Assembly (NCBI RefSeq): GCF_008831285.2
Contig: NC_045138.2
Location: 36,573,115-36,633,114, forward strand
DNA: 60,000 nucleotides
Reading direction: 5' to 3'
Source: Nymphaea colorata
Lineage: Eukaryota; Streptophyta; Magnoliopsida; Nymphaeales; Nymphaeaceae
Under the pieces are notes generated by a model that did no database searches, was not told the origin of the DNA, and was given only the letters and a program-made list of their open reading frames with translations. This document shows positions 50,390 to 60,000 of this stretch, piece by piece; the first letter of the stretch is position 1, and every line of letters starts with the position of its first letter. Both the position numbers and the translations under genes were made by a program.

Positions 50390-52220
50390 ATCTTGACTCG
50401 AGTATGATTTCATTAGCTCGAGCTCAACTCGGCTCATGTTCTTCAAACTCGAACTAGGCTCTATTCGAGCTCGAGGTTTGCCGATCCAAACATTTAATTC
50501 AAAATGTATTTAAGATAATTTTAGCAATCTAATCACTTACATAGCTATTTGAGCAATCTATTTTTTTTAGATAATTTTATGCAACGTATTTTATATAATT
50601 TCTTTCACAAGCTTAACCGACTTTAACAAGTGGAACCCACTTAACTCGAGCTCGACCTGTTTAGGTATCTAGTTCTAGTCAAATTTACGAGTGAGTTCAA
50701 GTTGAGCTAAAGTTAGCTCGATTTGCTTAAAAGCCCTTAGCTTGATAGTCGCATCCATCGGCCCATTTGCATCCTTGTTTTCAAGACTTATTATGGTGGA
50801 ACATAATTTGTCTCTTAACTAGTCGGACTGATTGTATTACGATGGCCTATTATATATTTAGAGAGCGTCGTCATCTTATAGACAATAACAACCCTTTTTT
50901 TTTTCCCAAAAACTGAAACCGAAACTTTACATTGAAAATAATAGTATTCAAGACTTAATGTAGACGAAATGAAATTTGGGCAAGTCATGGGCCAAATTTT
51001 TTATTGATGGTAAATTGTGTTTTAAAAAAAAAATTATATGGAACAAATATTCATGCCGTGAAATGCCCTTTAGGAGCGCATCACTATATCTGTCATTAAC
51101 GGAAATATTACAAGTACAATCAGCAGATTTGTTCATCCTATCGGCTACCTTTAAGTTATATAGACCTACTAATTTCAAAGGTACCCCATATAGTAGATAT
51201 TGCTATTGCATTGAAATAATTAATATTGAATTAATGATTGTCCATCAAAATGATGGACACTAACCCCATGGAGATTGACTTGCTTGTATTGTAGAGTTTG
51301 AGTAAAGCCTTTTGCTTGTTCCAACCATATATATATATCAAGCCACTTGGATAAAAGAGAAAGTTCAGATCTATTACAATTAATTATTCAAATGTTGCTT
51401 AGGCCTTTTAGACTAGCAAGGAATCTTAATTTTCCATGTATATATAAAGCCGTAGTGTAGAAGAATCCGTATCTTGTATAGAAAATATGGATTCCTCCAT
51501 CCTCGGGCTTGGGTTGCGTGTATAGTAGGCCGGATGGCTACATGGGTAGAAAAATCTTTACACAGCTCCTTCCATTTGTAGTGGCCAGATGGTTTGGAGG
51601 ACTCCAATGCCTTATATATATTTATATCGATATGTGTATGTGTGTATGTGTATGGTAGTTGAGAGGTCTTACTAGACAGAGGGTTATGTCTCATTCACTA
51701 GACAGAGGGTTATGTCTCATTCACTGGTGTCCAAAGCTCAATCCGCCATAAAAAGTTCATTTGTCCACGCCCTTGGCCAAACATTTACTGTTTTGCAGTG
51801 TTTTGTTCGTTAACAGGTTGAACTAAGTTTTAAGTTTCCCATTCATTAATTCTTTTTATTGTGGCTGTTTGATTAAGCTTTCTTCATTAACTGATTAAAT
51901 TTTTATAATGTGCATTGTGTAGATTTTAGGCATTTGTTTGTGTGTGGAGAGAAAGACACAGGGAGGATTTTTGCTGATTTATTTTTTGTTTTGGCATATA
52001 TGTCCGGGACTTAGGGTCATTTAGAGAGAAGGAAAGAGAGTGTGTGTGGATTTTTATTGGTTCATCTGATTTTATAATTTATATATTTCGTTAATTTTTT
52101 CTGTCACATACGGATTTAATGTCATTTGTAGAGAGAAAGAATTTAACATAGACGATATAATGTGGATCATTTCTTCGGCATGTCTTGATCAGACCATGTA
52201 CGTCGGATACTCAACCCTAA
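50390..52220 (+). repeat. Long repeat arm c (diverged third copy)
   Basis: Follows 23,172-25,257 from the TCGAGCTCGA-rich start through TTATGGTGGAACATAATT to the AACATAGACGATATAATG region. It has many substitutions, lacks the long (CA)n and (GA)n tracts and has a short local duplication near 51,670-51,725 (AGACAGAGGGTTATGTCTCA twice). It is clearly older than the split between copies 1 and 2 and is unique to the right side. Confidence 0.75.
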
Positions 52221-53400
52221 GAAGGCACTTTGAAGAGGGGAGTTCACAGTGACTCCGCTGAAGCTCCACCCTTCAGCTCAAACTCAATTCATTTGTTAAA
52301 TGAAACGAATTCAACTCGGTAGTTCAACTTGAGCAATTTAACAAGCAAAAATAAAGCTGTTTGATTGCTTTTTGTTATAGAGAGAAGAAAGAAATTAACT
52401 AACGGTATTTTTTCTTAGTTGGCATCCTTTTAGTGCATCATTTAAGTATCAAAGAACTTTTTGCTTTCTTAAGTTGCAATCATATTTTATAGATTATGGA
52501 CGGAAGCCCACATATACCCACATTTGATTCTTCACCTTTTCTTTTCGGGCTTTGTTAATTCTGCTCTGCTTCCTTACCCTCTCTTGGTGTATATGCGTGC
52601 GGGCTGAAAGCGTTCAAGCTCAACCCCACCATCGGAGAATTTTAAAGCTCCCATCTTTTCCTTTTTCGCCTTTATTTTATTCCCATTCACAGAGAGAGAG
52701 AGAAAGAAACTTGATCTGGTTTTGCTTCGAATGGGTAACATAACAGTACGTTTTGGATCTGAATCTGATCATGCTAATCCATATTAGACAAGACTATCCA
52801 TATCCAATGGATCAGGACATGCTCTAAGTAAAAAAAAGAACCTGCATACATGCCCCTGTGTCCATGAACATGTCACAGGTTATTGTGAATATGAATGAAA
52901 AAATATTATTATGAAGGCAAACACAAATGGAAATTTCATGAAGGTGATGTAGACTGCATGTCACATGACAGTGCATGTAATCTCTCTTGCCAGTGGAATA
53001 GTCAATTGATAGAGAAAATGGACATTGTAGGTTGTTGAGCTGAACAACATTGGTTGTGCCATGCCCTCGACTAACCTATGCTCTTCTTCTAACAAGTGGA
53101 AGCAATATTGTTTTTGTTGTCTAGAAGAAGAGTGTTCTCTGATAGTACTTAACGAATCATGATGCAACAAAAGAGATTATCTTCTCCTTTGATCCATGAT
53201 CAACTGATTGAATTAATGAACAGTGAATAATAACCATGGTTGTTTTTCAATAGCAAGAAAGGGAAACTAAAAGCAGGACATGTTTAAATCAGTGAACGGA
53301 GAGCGTCGGGAGAGAGAGAGACGGGGAGACAGATCCCGGGAAGCTGGATCGTACGGATAACAATAGAGCACAAAGCACAGACAGAGTGTAATTTTATAAA
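52221..53400. other. Unassigned intergenic stretch
   Basis: No recognised gene on either strand. A short GA run near 52,692 and AT-rich sequence; its right end would be the downstream region of the - strand genes that follow. Confidence 0.5.
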
Positions 53401-53409
53401 TACTAAACT

Positions 53410-53415
53410 TTTATT
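53410..53415 (-). terminator. Candidate poly(A) signal of the small - strand gene
   Basis: AATAAA on the - strand about 120 bases after the stop of the 43-codon frame. Together with the TATA box at 53,817-53,823 it frames a transcription unit of about 400 bp. Confidence 0.4.
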
Positions 53416-53534
53416 TACTAAATTTATAAGGCCCTCAGTTGGCAAAAGGAGAGAATGACAATGCAAGAGAGCAGAAGCTTGAACCTCCGGTGAAGGACAG
53501 CATAATGTTTAGCGCCACGTCTCTGATGGGTTCG

Positions 53535-53666
53535 CTATCTCCCACGCTGACAGGAAGAACAGGGCGATCGGAACTTAGACGCTTGAGCAAGAGGAAGGGG
53601 ACCTGACGGACGAATGGTTTCAAAGATAGAAGCTGCTGCTGCTGCAGCTGTTCGAAACCAAGCCAT
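53535..53666 (-). CDS. Uncharacterised 43-residue protein, possible organelle-targeted peptide
   Basis: The start ATG at 53,666 sits in very good plant context (GCGGCGATGGCTTGG). The product starts MAWFRTAAAAAASIFETIRP, is Ala-, Arg- and Ser-rich with few acidic residues early on, and ends CSSCQRGR. This resembles a mitochondrial or plastid presequence. The unit is compact: TATA box 150 bp upstream, poly(A) signal 120 bp downstream. A 16-codon upstream reading frame begins near 53,804. The N-terminus recalls small NFD6-type mitochondrial proteins, but their conserved C-terminal part is not found. It may be a truncated gene, or an overlapping frame (to 53,435) may be the real one. Confidence 0.3.
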   Translation of the reverse strand: MAWFRTAAAAAASIFETIRPSGPLPLAQASKFRSPCSSCQRGR

Positions 53667-53816
53667 CGCCGCCTCTGCAAACAAGCCACGACGCAGGATC
53701 CGGGAAACAAGAAGAATGGGGGGCTTCCGGCCTTTTTTTCTTTCTGACGGTGGATTAACACCTTTCCCGCTCACCCGAAAGCTGTGTTTTGAGCGGGAAG
53801 CTCATCCTCGGCTGTG

Positions 53817-53823
53817 TTTTATA
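53817..53823 (-). promoter_or_regulatory. TATA box downstream of the extensin stop codon
   Basis: CCTATAAAACACAG on the - strand, 19 bases past the end of the extensin frame. It fits a core promoter for the small gene at 53,535-53,666. Confidence 0.5.
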
Positions 53824-53841
53824 GGCCGTGGTGGGTCCCAC

Positions 53842-54201
53842 TTAAAACACAGACTTCGGCGGTTTGTAGTAGTCAGGTGGAGGAGGAGATGGGGAAGGTG
53901 GTGGAGGGGTCTTGTAATAGTACGGTGGCGGCGGTGAAGGAGAAGGTGGTGGTGGAGACTTGTTGTAGTATGGTGGTCGACGAGAGGGGGACGGAGGCGG
54001 CGGTGATTTGTAATAGTAAGGAGGTGGCGACGACGGCGAAAGAGGTGGTGGTGATTTGTACATATAAGGCGGTGGTGGTGGCGACAAGTAGGTATACTGG
54101 CCAGAGACTGCCGCATTGCTAGCAGAGAACCATACCACAGCAGCAAAGAGCACATGAAGCAATACGCGACCCCATTTGGGGTCCCCGGAGTGGAGGACCA
54201 T
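53842..54201 (-). CDS. Short extensin-like hydroxyproline-rich cell-wall protein
   Basis: One exon of 119 residues. Residues about 12-33 form a hydrophobic signal peptide (VLLHVLFAAVVWFSASNAA). The rest is five extensin modules: runs of SPPPP, SPPPPSPSPPPP and TPPPP separated by YTY, YMY, YYYK and YYNK. The Pro in SPPPP would be hydroxylated and glycosylated, and the YXY motifs allow Tyr cross-linking in the wall. It is shorter than most extensins and ends DYYKPPKSVF, so the repeat region may have contracted. The start is the only ATG before the signal peptide. A TATA box lies at 54,413-54,419. The 5' half and promoter form an inverted repeat with 54,640-55,122. Confidence 0.85.
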   Translation of the reverse strand: MVLHSGDPKWGRVLLHVLFAAVVWFSASNAAVSGQYTYLSPPPPPYMYKSPPPLSPSSPPPYYYKSPPPPSPSRRPPYYNKSPPPPSPSPPPPYYYKTPPPPSPSPPPPDYYKPPKSVF

Positions 54202-54412
54202 TCCACCGGAAAATCACCAACTCAGGTAACTTTGCCTTTCCCCCCTTGTTTCCAGGTATCTGGAAACGGTGACAGGAAAACAATGTGGAGGGGGAAGAAG
54301 AAACCTGAGTGTGTGCTAGCAAACATAAGTGTCAAGGTGAAACCTTGGTCCAAGTAAATTGGATCTCACAAAGAACTGGTAGTAACAGGAGAGTTGGGAA
54401 AAATACTGATCA

Positions 54413-54419
54413 CTTTATA
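54413..54419 (-). promoter_or_regulatory. TATA box of the extensin gene
   Basis: TATAAAG on the - strand within CATGATATAAAGTGATC, about 210 bases before the start codon. It is conserved in the inverted copy near 54,763, where it points to the right. Confidence 0.5.
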
Positions 54420-54531
54420 TCATGTCGCAAATAAACCTAACACAACATGATTTTCAAAATTTTTTAAAATTTTATATTCTCACTGTAGAGTTGTCATCTA
54501 AGTGATATTTTAATTCAAAAGATTCAATGAT

Positions 54532-54533
<2 letters not shown>

Positions 54534-54562
<29 letters not shown>
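54534..54562. repeat. (TC)n microsatellite at the centre of the inverted duplication
   Basis: A CT run with one TTT interruption. The complementary (GA)n run is at about 54,641-54,656 on the other arm. Confidence 0.9.
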
Positions 54563-54986
54563 AACTTGAGGAATGACTTGTTCTTTGGTGACTCCGTCTG
54601 CGGGGAAAGTTTCAAAATTTTGGGGAGAGAGAGGAAATCTAGAGAGAGAGAGAGAGAATCATTGAATCTTTTGAATTAAAATATCACTTAGATGACAGCC
54701 CTACAGTGAGGTTATAAAATTTTAAAAATTTTTGAAAATCAAGTTGTTAGGTTTATTTGGGACATGATATAAAGTGATCAGTACTTTTCCCAACTCTCCT
54801 GTTACTACCAGTTCTTTATGAGATCCAATTTACTTGGACCAAGGTTTCTCCTTGACACTGTATGTTTGCTAGAACACACTCAGGTCTCTTCTTCCCCCTC
54901 CACATTGTTTTCCTGTCACCGTTTCCAAATACCTGGAAACAAGGGGGGAAAGGCAAAGTTTCCTGAGTTGGTGATTTTCCGGTGGC

Positions 54987-55120
54987 ATGGTCCTGCACTC
55001 CGGGGACCTCAAATGGGATCGCATTGCCTCATGTGCTCTTTGCTGCTGTGGTATGGTTCTCTGCTAGCAATGCGGTAGTCTTTGGCCAGTATGCCTACTC
55101 GTCGCCACCACCACCACCTC
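54987..55120 (+). pseudogene. Truncated, frameshifted extensin copy
   Basis: The start ATGGTCCTGCACTCCGGGG and the signal-peptide coding region are recognisable. A two-base loss (GATCGCATTGC against GGTCGCGTATTGC in the intact gene) shifts the frame early in the signal peptide. The copy stops at the first CCACCACCACC module. It keeps an upstream TATA box and could still be transcribed. Confidence 0.75.
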
Positions 55121-55122
55121 CT

Positions 55123-58100
55123 TAAAAACAAAAAAAGTTAAAAAAGTTCAAATCAAGACGTGGGGATGTGGAAATAATATTTGTCACCATGCTTTAACCT
55201 AAAGCCGTGCGACTTCTGTATTTGAGGGAAGCTTAGTAATTAATTCCTAAAAGCAAGAGATGGGGTGTTTTAAATTAATGTATCGGAGGACAACGAAAAC
55301 TAGGAGCTGCATCGATGGTCTTAATCAGGTTGTCGAGCTTACCACAACTTGATGAAGTACTTAAAAATCTCTGATGCAATTCGCTAGAATCGATGAGAGC
55401 AACAGTATGAGAAAGAGAGAGAGAGAGGAGAGAGATCATGATTGAATCGATAAAAAATCATCACCAACCTTTTATATTGTGGGAGAGAATAATGGAGGGC
55501 TGGAATTATAAAATTCTAAAATTAAAATTTTCATTTTTAACGAAATAAAATTGTGTTATCAAATAGAAAATTTGATATGAGCTCATTCCAGATTTTTATA
55601 ATTCATGTTTTATCGAACACGTCCATTTTTATTCTAGAATCAAAATTTCAAACTGTCAAACTAAAACTAAAATTTTCAATCCAATTCCAATTTGAGGTGA
55701 AATTTGTACACAATACTGATACAAAAGCCATCACTAGAATTTGTAGCAGAAGAAGCCGTAGGACTTGTCGGAGAAAACAACAATGGGTTCAGTACTCCTT
55801 TTGAAAACTAATATTGGAATTGTCTCTATTTTTTTTTTCACAGTACTATTTGGAAAAAATTATAAAAGACCACTCAAAGTTTAGAAGAATAACAAACAGG
55901 TACCTAATTTTTAAAAATTACAACAACTCGGCACTCAACGTTTCAACCAGCAATTGACACGCTTCTCTTTAACCTCACTAGCCGCATCAAACAACCAATT
56001 TTCTCAAAAACATATTAGAATAATCATAAAAGTAGCAAACATGACACCTTCAGTTAAACGGCCACCATCGTTGCCGTCATTGCTGTAAAATGGCAAATAC
56101 CGGCGAGGGTGGTTCGTTGGATTTGGACCCAATTTATGCTACATTATCTACCAGCCCATGATATTCTTACCCATCGGTGCCTATTATCATATTTATTTTT
56201 TAATTAATTTAATAAGATAACAAGAAAAAATATAAATAAACCTATATTAAATTCTAGTTGTATGGATTAAATGCTCGGCAAATCATTAATTGGAATAAAA
56301 GTAACTTGTTATTTGAGGGATGACGATGAGGTCTTATTTGATGCCCTCGGATTTAAGATCCAGGGGTTGATTTCAGATCATTGGATCTAAGATCTGAAGT
56401 TTTTAAAATCTGTTGTTAAAGAAGCAGTGTTTGTTTTTACTATTTTCATTTCATCATTTTCTCTCTCCTTGTATCTAGGGGATTATTTGTCCTCAAATTT
56501 TGTTATGCATCTTGATTTTATCGGCTCTGTTTCTCTCTCAGGTACAGCCATCCGACCAGAGCAGCGGTGGATGTGGGCTTCGACTCTAACCCAGGCAGTA
56601 GTAGGATGAAAACTCATCAGAAAGGTCAAATCAAGTTAGTGGTTAATATTAACAACATGGCATCTTGGTCGCTATGTGCTTAAATTAACCTAAAATTTGA
56701 CAAACCGAATAATTGGCATCTAGTGCTTAAGTCCCACAGATTCTTATTGGACTCTCTGGCATGAAGTCTCTAGAGCGAAAGGAACTGAACTTTAAATATG
56801 CAAATGCGAATTTATAACGATTGAACAAGTCAAGCTCTTACAACATAATATGACCGGATTAATAAGCCAAGCATGTCTTGGCCAATTCGAAAAAATTTCA
56901 TTTCTTCAAACCTAAGTACAGAAAATGAGCTACCTAGATTCTTGTGAGTCAAAACTCAGGCTATCCCCATGTTTCAAAAGCTTGGAAAGTAGAGCCAGCT
57001 GAATTTTGATCAAGTTTTTTAGTTAAGAAAATTCCCAAATACTCAAGCAACTGAAACACATGTTTCACTAACTCCGTTGTATAAATGGATTTAAAATTGT
57101 GTCAATTTTTTACTTAAGTTTTGATGAAATGCTTGAATTTATATGATTTTGACAAACTTTTGGTATAGGTTTTCATTAGACCTAGCCATGTTGGTCATCT
57201 TCTTTGAGCATTGCGCCTTAGGCTAAGGCCAATTTTTTCAATGTCGATTGAACTTGGACCAGCCTCTGGTTTGTGGTTGGTAAAATTCATAGGGGCATTT
57301 GCTTACTAGATTTAACATCTAAGGTCATATGAGATCTTTAGATCCAAGAACAAGAATATGAATTCTTCTGTTTGAAACATGCATCGATGACATCATTAAT
57401 CTGTATTTTTTGCATTTTAAACTTCGTACATGGACTCTACTTGACATTTATGAACTTGAGCGATATTGATGATCTTAAATTTATGATTCTCAAATTTGCA
57501 GATTGCCAAAACTCTGAACTGAAAATCAGCCCTACAAAAACAACCAATCTCTTGGATCCAAGATTCAAGATGATTAAATACACCCATAAATCTTCTCAAC
57601 CTATTAAAAGGCAAACTACATTTTAACCTTAGAGAAAAGGAGTTCTGAACTCATGGCATCCTGGGGCCATGGCGCCATGCTCACGCAGACGTTTAGCTAG
57701 GACTGTGGGCGTCCTGATGAGCTTATGAGATTCAAAAGCTGTCTCATCAAATTCATTGATGAGCAACAATTGTTTTTTTTCCTGGACGGCGACATCAACC
57801 TTTTAATTTCTTAGCAGTAGCGAAAAAGGTTTTTGTGGGCAGTTGCCGCCAGCTTCAAGTGTTTCATGAATTTGAAAAGAGTAAGTGCTCTCTCATCTAG
57901 CTTGCCATAGTTTAATAGAAACCCAAGAAACTAAAAGCGATTCAATCAATTGTCACTCGTTCAAAGCAAGCGTGTCAAGAGTTGAGTATATAAACCTCTT
58001 GAACTTTCTGATATCTTGTAGCTTGCTTCGCCAATCTGGCCTACCTAGTCGAGGAAAAGAAGCCAATAACCATAGGCGCCTGGGTATGCAACATGACATC

Positions 58101-58497
58101 GAAGATAGGACCATCTGTCATATAGATACATAATGGAAGGGGGTCAATAAACCAGCCCAGACGGCCACCTCCATCAGGAGGCAGCAGGCAAGTGCCAAGC
58201 TACCAAGCAAGGAGAGACGGCCATGAGTGGAGGAGTAGGGAGCGGTACTTGGAGTTGATGGATGGTGGTGTACTTTACGTGGTGTTTAAACTATTTATAT
58301 GGGGAAAGAAGATGGCCACAGGCTGGAATTATGAGCTTGGGATACAGAGCTGGTAAAAGCAAGACTGGTTCAAGCAGCGGCTGATGGTGCCATCTTCTAT
58401 CTCCCTCTGCATTTTCTGTGTTCTTCGAGGGGAGGGGGGTGGGGGAGAAAGAGAGAAACAGAGGAAAATAAAGGAAAAGAGAGAGAGAAACAAGGGG
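55123..58497. other. Gene-poor region
   Basis: No recognised gene in 3.4 kb. Seen: a (GA)n-rich tract at about 55,410-55,436; an AT-rich stretch at 55,500-55,700 with opposed AAAATTTTC/GAAATTTT motifs; GGATCTAAGATC-type palindromic bits at 56,350-56,400 and again near 57,330. GC-richer DNA at 57,650-58,500 could hold a leader or non-coding exon, but no open frame there is convincing. Confidence 0.45.
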
Positions 58498-59428
58498 TTT
58501 CTCTTCCTCGGTCTGGAAGAAGGGAGGAGGCTTGGGGTTTTGGCTTAGTGGCGAATTGTATGGGAGCTCTCCCCCTTATGTAGGGAAGCGACAACCACCT
58601 GAGTCAATTACATGATATTTATAACTTCTCCTTCTCGAGGCCGTCTCTCATTCCCTGGCTTCTACGTTGCTCCCAAAAAACAAGCACCTTATCACAATGA
58701 TCGCCACGTATGAAGATGGGACAATTTCATAATTATATACACCCAAATAAACATGCTGAGTCAAATGTAAGCGTTCAAACGTGAAGCCTTGTTTTATGAA
58801 TACTTTCACTTGGCCTTGTTTTATGAATACTTTCACTTGTCTTTGATAACGTGGAAAGATTTTTCTTGTTGATGAATTTACTAGAACAGCCTCACGCTTT
58901 CTGTGGAATGACACCAAGCTACCGTGATTATGGTTTGGACGTGAGGACGCTCCGCCCTTCAAATAAACGTGCAAACCATAATCACGGCAGCTTGTGCTCC
59001 AAATTTAGTGGAGGTGTCATTCCACAGAAAGCGTGAGGCTGTTCGTTCTAGTAAATTCATCAACAAGAAAAATCTTTCCACGTTATCAAAATACGGCAGA
59101 AGTGGGGCGGATTTCTTTTCTCCCACTGGTACGAGACAAGTGAAAGCATTCATAAAACAAGGCTTCACGTTTGAACGCTTAGATTTGACTCAGCATGTTT
59201 ATTTGGGTGCGCATAATTATGAAATTTCCCGTCTTCATGCGTATGCGTGGCGATCACTGTGATAAGGTGCTTGTTTTTTGGGAGCAAGGTAGAAGCGAGG
59301 GAATGAGAGACGGCCTCGGGAAGGAGAAGTTATAAATATCATGTAATTGACTCAGGTGGTTGTCGCTTCCCCATAGAAGGGAGCTCAACCCCAAGCCTCC
59401 ACTTTCTTCCAAACCGAGAAAGAGAAAT
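58498..59428. repeat. Long inverted repeat (440/457-bp arms, 34-bp loop)
   Basis: Left arm 58,498-58,937 and right arm 58,972-59,428 pair almost throughout, closing at CCGTGATTATGGTTTG/CAAACCATAATCACGG. The left arm has a ~27-bp tandem duplication (CCTTGTTTTATGAATACTTT, at about 58,783 and 58,813). The right arm has a ~45-bp insertion at about 59,090-59,135 that the left arm lacks. No coding domain. The composition is mixed, not the AT-rich type of the other fold-backs, so the arms may derive from a gene flank. Confidence 0.8.
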
Positions 59429-60000
59429 GTGGTAAAGTCACATTTCTTCCAGTAGATGTCAGCATAATTCTTGCGTCATCTTATTCGGAAGTGCATCCTT
59501 CTCGCTCTGAATGCTAGCGGAATCGGCCAAGTCAGCTAGAGCTCCGTGCATTCGCATCCCTGAGTCGTATCAGGCAACAGTGAGGGAGCACACACTATGA
59601 ACCACAAGAAATCTTGTCATAAACCGACGATGAGAAAATGGGCGACAGTGTGACACCCCAAAAGAGAAAATGAATAAGAAAATGGAAAGAACATGTTCCA
59701 TATAAAAATATTACTCAACGGTTCCGTCGTGCTATTTGTCCAGAAAAAGATATATATGAAAAGACGTATGAAGCAAGAGCAGAGGATACGTTAACCGAGA
59801 GCAGTCATGAAAGTGCAGGCGAACAAGAGAGGCACCTCTCTTCGGGTGGGACGTCAACGACGAGCCTTCTAATCGTGATGAGAACACACCAAGTCCTGTA
59901 AAGATCAGGTTATGAGATGTGCATGTGCAACGGTGTTCAAGCGGCACAGAGCAAGAGAGAGCAAGATGAAGATGAAGAAGAAAGAGAATGATGTTATTGG
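59429..60000. other. Unassigned stretch to the window end
   Basis: No recognised gene or repeat. The last bases are GA- and AAG-rich. Confidence 0.4.

Larger units (their letters stand above)
54068..55122. repeat. Inverted duplication of the extensin 5' end and promoter (~480-bp arms)
   Basis: Left arm 54,068 to about 54,545 and right arm about 54,640-55,122 are inverted copies. They cover the first ~45 extensin codons, the leader, the TATA box and upstream DNA, and meet at (TC)n/(GA)n tracts around a ~90-bp centre. Differences are scattered substitutions and small indels, so this is an older duplication and not an assembly echo. Confidence 0.85.

Noticed and set aside
53435-53761. Overlapping - strand frame (108 codons) as the product of the small gene
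   Set aside because: It lacks an ATG near the probable transcription start and uses a non-ATG opening. The 43-codon frame has the best start context, though this remains uncertain.
53802-54206. His/Arg-rich and Val/Cys-rich frames opposite or alongside the extensin gene
   Set aside because: They are shadow readings of the Pro-codon repeats. Only the - strand frame at 53,842-54,201 has a signal peptide and SPPPP/YXY modules.
1-60000. CRISPR arrays, bacterial operons or prophage features
   Set aside because: None seen. Spliced genes and plant-type promoters show a eukaryotic nuclear sequence.

Overview
The window is nuclear DNA of a flowering plant. Genes are split by GT-AG introns, leaders are TC-rich, (GA)n tracts are common, and most of the sequence is AT-rich intergenic DNA packed with inverted repeats and transposon debris. 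The species cannot be fixed from the sequence.

Layout. (1) 0.45-7.5 kb, + strand: a six-coding-exon gene for an arginine/serine-rich protein with a C-terminal SMAP (small acidic protein-like) domain, the plant counterpart of RSRC2, a splicing-associated protein. (2) 7.5-13.5 kb: gene-poor. (3) 13.5-17.3 kb, + strand: an intact five-coding-exon F-box gene (probable SCF ubiquitin-ligase adaptor). (4) 18.35-34.1 kb: a repeat block. It holds DNA-level fragments of the F-box gene (intron retained), a nearly perfect fold-back element, an inverted pair of ~1.4-1.7 kb repeat arms, and a 1.27-kb hairpin element whose loop carries a degenerate mitochondrial-type tRNA-Gln. It also holds a small hAT-like MITE. 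(5) 34,099-34,198: a 100-N gap. (6) 34.2-50.4 kb: an inverted partial copy and then an almost complete second copy of region 4. (7) 50.4-52.2 kb: a diverged third copy of the long repeat arm. (8) 53.4-55.1 kb: a compact small-ORF gene, a short extensin gene (both - strand) and an inverted, truncated extensin copy. (9) 55.1-60 kb: no recognisable gene, but one 930-bp hairpin.

The main caution is that regions 4 and 6 are probably one locus assembled twice. The duplicate lies exactly on either side of the gap, and single-base deletions pile up only on the gap-facing ends. The right-hand contig also starts with a fold-back typical of a chimeric long read. Everything listed for 35.9-50.4 kb should be read as a second view of 19.65-34.1 kb until this is settled.

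No novel multi-gene system is evident. The best biological leads are the hairpin element with captured organellar tRNA sequence, the repeated capture of F-box gene pieces next to their source gene, and two long gene-proximal hairpins (54.07-55.12 kb and 58.50-59.43 kb) able to form double-stranded RNA.
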